The position numbers and the translations under genes are program-made. From the NCBI GenBank assembly GCA_023388075.1, contig JAEWGX010000114.1, positions 1 through 43,047 of the forward strand: DNA of 43,047 nucleotides, read 5' to 3'. Source of the DNA: Pseudomonadota bacterium (lineage in GTDB: Bacteria > Pseudomonadota > Gammaproteobacteria > Burkholderiales > Burkholderiaceae_E). This document shows, one piece after another, positions 40,462 to 43,047 of the stretch. Numbering within the stretch: the first letter of the stretch is position 1; every line of letters starts with the position of its first letter. Below the pieces are notes generated by a model. That model did no database searches and was not told where the DNA came from. It was given only the letters and a program-made list of their open reading frames with translations.

Positions 40462-40728
40462 CGCCCCCGGGGAGCAGCCTGCGGCCGCCGGCCGGCGTGC
40501 GGGCCCCCAAAGAAACCCGCCCCGGCCCGGACCCGGGCAGGGGCGGAAGAGAGGAGACTAGGAGACTGAACGGCCTCGGTGCAGGGACCCGCAAGCGGGT
40601 TGCATCGCTACCGTGGACGAAATTGTGCGCGCGATCCGGTGCGCGACGAAGTCCGCTTGTCGGTCATGGCTGTCCATCCATCGCGAGGCCGTTGCCATTT
40701 GCACGAAGGGTTTCGTCCAGGATGTGAC
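40462..40728. other. Intergenic stretch between dxs and the Nudix gene
   Basis: This 267-bp gap holds a strong hairpin (40517-40546), then a second hairpin with arms TGCA/TGCA and ACCCGC/GCGGGT (40580-40604, with a GGG bulge), and a GTGAC/GTCAC pair (40724-40740) overlapping the Nudix stop codon. A frame starting GTG 40613 is open to 40924 but shows no family features and overlaps the Nudix gene. I see no tRNA or known riboswitch. Confidence 0.5.
40506..40546 (-). terminator. Intrinsic terminator for the Nudix-yajQ-argG strand
   Basis: CCGCCCC (40517-40523) pairs with GGGGCGG (40540-40546), with an inner GCCCG/CGGGC stem. On the minus strand the stem is followed by TTTCTTT. The plus-strand side has no U-tract, but the stem could also end dxs transcripts. 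Confidence 0.6.
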
Positions 40729-41613
40729 TTATTGTGTCACCAGGGGGGATCCGCCGGCGTCGAGATGCCGGGAAAGGAGGTCACGGGTGGCCCAGGCTCC
40801 TTCGACGCTCCAGGCGTCCGCTTGCAGCGATTCCTGCACGCGCCGCGGCGAGAGGCAGTGCAGCTCCGCTATCTCGCCGTCCGCCGGATGGGGGGTGAAA
40901 TCCGGTGGCACCCGCAGGTCGTAGAGCGTCAACCGCTCGCGGTGGAGCACGCGCGCGGCGCCATCGTTGGCCGCGCGCACGGAATCGATGACGCCGACCG
41001 GGACCGCGCGGCGTGCCATCGCGCGGTCCATCCCGGCCTCCTCGGCGCATTCACGCACCAGGGTCTCCAACGGCGTCTCGTCGCCCACGATCCCGCCGCC
41101 CACGAGCGCGTCCAGCTTGCCGCCGTCGACCGGCTTGTGGGCGGCGCGGCGGGCGATCCAGATCCGCGGCCGCTTGTCCTCGATGGTGAAGACGTTCACC
41201 TGCACCGAGCGCAGCAGCAGCCCGAGCGGGCGCAACAGCGCACGCTCGACCGAGAATAGCGGTTCGGCCTCCCTGGCGCCGTAGATGCGGACGCTTTCGC
41301 CGCGCCAGCCGGGCAGCAGGCCCTGGCCCTGCAACGCCTCCGCCCATTCCTGCAGCCAGCGGTCTAGCGTCGCCGTGGGCACGAGCCCGGACTCGCTGCG
41401 ACGGTCACCACCGCGGATCCGGACCTCGGGCAGGCCGTCCGCCCCCTCGGGCCCGAGCTTGAAGAGGCGCGGATCCAGGTGGGCGAGCCAGTCGGGGCTG
41501 ACGGCGCCCACCATCTCGTGGCGGAACCAGAGCGGAGCGAACCCGGGCACCGGTTGCGCGAGCGGCGAGGCGAGCAGGGCGGGCGAGGGACCGATGTGGG
41601 CGGGTGTGGTCAC
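40729..41613 (-). CDS. DUF4743-Nudix hydrolase (thiamin-diphosphate-repair type)
   Basis: A 294-residue protein in two parts. The N-terminal half (GFAPLWFRHEMVGAVSPDWL, RLFKLGPEGADG) is the DUF4743 domain seen in yeast YJR142W and the Nudix part of fission-yeast Tnr3. The C-terminal half has the Nudix box GGGIVGDETPLETLVRECAE followed by EAGM, with all catalytic acids, and a preceding KPVDGGKLDAL segment. Family knowledge: eukaryotic relatives hydrolyse oxidised, toxic forms of thiamin diphosphate. The start is GTG at 41613; no in-frame ATG lies nearby. It is 39 bp after yajQ on the same strand, with a terminator after it. Confidence 0.87.
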   Translation of the reverse strand: MTTPAHIGPSPALLASPLAQPVPGFAPLWFRHEMVGAVSPDWLAHLDPRLFKLGPEGADGLPEVRIRGGDRRSESGLVPTATLDRWLQEWAEALQGQGLLPGWRGESVRIYGAREAEPLFSVERALLRPLGLLLRSVQVNVFTIEDKRPRIWIARRAAHKPVDGGKLDALVGGGIVGDETPLETLVRECAEEAGMDRAMARRAVPVGVIDSVRAANDGAARVLHRERLTLYDLRVPPDFTPHPADGEIAELHCLSPRRVQESLQADAWSVEGAWATRDLLSRHLDAGGSPLVTQ

Positions 41614-41652
41614 CGTTGCATCCCGTCGGCCGCGGCGAAGGCGCCTCGCGCC

Positions 41653-42138
41653 CTAGTCGCGGAAGTTGTCGAAGGCGAGCGGCAGGTCCTTCATCTGCTC
41701 GCGGATGTGCGCTATGGCGGCCTGAAGATCGTCGCGCTTGGGCCCGCTTACCCGCACCGAGTCGCCCTGGATCGAGCCGCTCACCTTCATCTTGGCATCC
41801 TTGAGCAGCTTGACGATCTTCTTGGCGGCGTCTTGCGGCACGCCGTGGCGCACCGTGATCGCCTGCTTCACCTTGTCGCCCGAGATTTTGGCGACCGTTC
41901 CGTAGTCCAGGAAGCGGACGTCGACATTGCGCCGGGCGAGCTTCGCGAGCAGGACGTCGCGCACCTGCCCGAGCTTGAAGTCGTCGTCGGCGTACGCGGT
42001 GAGCGTCTTGTCCGCGAGCTCTATGCGCGCATCCGATCCCTTGAAGTCGAAGCGGTTGGCGATCTCCTTGTTGGCCTGGTCGAGGGCGTTGCGCAGCTCC
42101 ACCATGTCGGCTTCGCAGACCACGTCGAAAGAAGGCAT
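41653..42138 (-). CDS. yajQ: YajQ family nucleotide (c-di-GMP)-binding protein
   Basis: A 161-residue UPF0234 protein: MPSFDVVCEADMVELRNALD, NRFDFKGSDARIEL, DDDFKLGQVRDVLLAKLARR and a C-terminal DLQAAIAHIREQMKDLPLAF, all conserved. Two RNA-recognition-like folds bind nucleotides; a Xanthomonas homologue binds cyclic di-GMP and works with a LysR regulator, while in other bacteria ligands differ. ATG 42138 is preceded by AGGAGGAG on the minus strand, a strong ribosome site. It is 45 bp after argG. Confidence 0.95.
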   Translation of the reverse strand: MPSFDVVCEADMVELRNALDQANKEIANRFDFKGSDARIELADKTLTAYADDDFKLGQVRDVLLAKLARRNVDVRFLDYGTVAKISGDKVKQAITVRHGVPQDAAKKIVKLLKDAKMKVSGSIQGDSVRVSGPKRDDLQAAIAHIREQMKDLPLAFDNFRD

Positions 42139-42183
42139 CCGGAATCTCCTCCTGCTAGGTTCCTTGCGTGCCGCCGCGCCTGC

Positions 42184-43047
42184 TCAGCGCCGGCCGCGCC
42201 CGCCCGTCGTGGTCGCGGCCGACGTGGCCTTGCGCGCGGCCGCCTTGCGCGGCGTCGAGCGGCGGCCGCCGGCACTGCCCTGCACCTTCGCGGCGATCCG
42301 CATCCGCAGGGCGTTCAGCTTGATGAAGCCGCCGGCATCGGCCTGGTCGTAGGCACCCTGGTCGTCCTCGAAGGTGACGATGCGGGTGTCGAAGAGCGAA
42401 TTGGCCGACTCGCGGCCCACCACGATGACATTGCCCTTGTAGAGCTTGAGCTTCACCGTCCCGTTCACCGGCTGCTGGGTGTAGTCGATCAGGTGCTGAA
42501 GCGTGCGCCGCTCCGGCGACCACCAGTAACCGTTGTAGATCAGGCTGGCGTAGCGCGGCATCAGGTCGTCCTTGAGGTGGGCCACTTCGCGGTCGAGCGT
42601 GATGGATTCGATGGCGCGGTGCGCGCGCAGCAGGATCGTGCCTCCCGGCGTCTCGTAGCAGCCGCGCGACTTCATGCCGACATAGCGGTTCTCCACCAGG
42701 TCCAGCCGGCCGATGCCGTGGCGACCGCCCAGGGCGTTGAGCTCGGCAAGCAACTCGTGCGCCGGCATGCGCCTGCCGTCGATCGCGACGAGGTCGCCGC
42801 GCTCGAAGGCGAGCTCCACCAGTTGCGGCTGGCTGGGGGCCTTCTCCGGCGCGACCGTCAGCCGCCACATGCCCTTCTCGGGCGGCGGCACGGCGGGATC
42901 CTCGAGCACGCCGCCCTCGTAGCTGATGTGCAGCAGGTTCGCGTCCATGGAGAAGGGCGCCTCTCCCTTGCGCTTCTTGAAGTCCACGGGGATGCCGTGG
43001 CGGTCGGCATAGGCAAGCAGCTTCTCGCGCGACAGCAGGTCCCATTC
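42184..43047 (-). CDS. argG: Argininosuccinate synthase, 3' part (partial) with basic C-terminal tail
   Basis: The reading frame runs off the right edge; 287 residues are visible, starting EWDLLSREKLLAYADRHGIP. Further ArgG features are SMDANLLHISYEGGVLEDP, GRHGIGRLDLVENRYVGMKS and ESANSLFDTRIVTFEDDQGA, then GGFIKLNALRMRI. ArgG joins citrulline and aspartate with ATP to argininosuccinate in arginine synthesis; the ATP-binding N-terminus is outside. After the normal end (MRIAAK) there is a tail of about 31 residues with nine Arg/Lys and no acidic residues (includes RKAAARKATSAATTT). The family normally stops near AAK. Confidence 0.95.
   Translation of the reverse strand, partial: EWDLLSREKLLAYADRHGIPVDFKKRKGEAPFSMDANLLHISYEGGVLEDPAVPPPEKGMWRLTVAPEKAPSQPQLVELAFERGDLVAIDGRRMPAHELLAELNALGGRHGIGRLDLVENRYVGMKSRGCYETPGGTILLRAHRAIESITLDREVAHLKDDLMPRYASLIYNGYWWSPERRTLQHLIDYTQQPVNGTVKLKLYKGNVIVVGRESANSLFDTRIVTFEDDQGAYDQADAGGFIKLNALRMRIAAKVQGSAGGRRSTPRKAAARKATSAATTTGGRGRR

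Noticed and set aside
40613..40924. Small plus-strand frame of 103 codons beginning at GTG in the dxs-Nudix gap
   Set aside because: No ribosome site or family features, and two thirds of it overlaps the Nudix gene in antisense.
1..43047. Defence island, prophage, CRISPR array, transposon or integrative element
   Set aside because: No repeats with spacers, transposase, integrase, phage genes or tRNA-flanked junctions are visible; gene order looks like ordinary chromosome.

Overview
The window is about 43 kb of very GC-rich (roughly 68-70% by eye), densely coded bacterial chromosome. Gene content and order point to a betaproteobacterium, probably Burkholderiales or a close relative. The pointers are the leuS-lptE-holA-proA order, the type II (kinase-fold) homoserine kinase beside a BPSS1780-type membrane protein, a DUF4398 lipoprotein pair, DUF4197, the short HemJ, and a Rieske oxygenase divergent from xseB-ispA-dxs. 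I see no phage, IS, integron, CRISPR, rRNA or tRNA. No gap exceeds 300 bp; the longest, 40462-40728, has hairpins but no credible gene.

Layout. 1-1410 (+): end of pilT, then pilU (pilus retraction ATPases). 1491-9545 (-): a tightly packed run read leuS, lptE, holA, proA, hemJ, DsbA/HCCA-isomerase-like, THUMP rRNA methyltransferase. 9653-13640 (+): IclR regulator, threonine/serine dehydratase-like PLP enzyme, a SulP carrier without STAS domain, and a cytochrome b561-type membrane protein. 13704-16030: LysR regulator divergent from a cupin and a glutathione S-transferase. 16153-18567 (+): UvrD-type helicase. 18646-20402 (-): thrB and a BPSS1780-type membrane protein. 20554-22073 (+): two DUF4398 lipoproteins, the second with an OmpA domain. 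22144-25743: a LOG-family gene and polA, divergent with touching start codons. 25760-32060: SDR, TRIC-type membrane protein, GFA protein, and a three-gene binding-protein-dependent ABC importer. 32113-35073: AEC transporter, DUF4197 protein, MFS transporter. 35111-37107 (-): Rieske oxygenase and mercaptopyruvate-type sulfurtransferase. 37339-40461 (+): xseB-ispA-dxs. 40729-43047 (-): 5'-truncated argG, yajQ, and a DUF4743-Nudix hydrolase.

Most of this is housekeeping: outer-membrane LPS assembly, replication and repair, translation, isoprenoid, proline, threonine and arginine synthesis. The accessory parts are the IclR and LysR cassettes, the ABC importer and the Rieske/sulfurtransferase pair.

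I did not find a clearly new multi-gene defence or mobile system. The strongest unusual signal is in polA: polymerase and 5'-nuclease motifs are intact, but three of the four acidic metal ligands of the 3'-5' proofreading site are replaced by Ala or Val. Secondary items are a Rieske oxygenase with Glu at the usual bridging-Asp position coupled to a sulfurtransferase, a STAS-less SulP carrier coupled to a PLP lyase, a basic histone-H1-like tail on ArgG, and a DUF4743-Nudix (thiamin-repair type) near the thiamin-dependent dxs.
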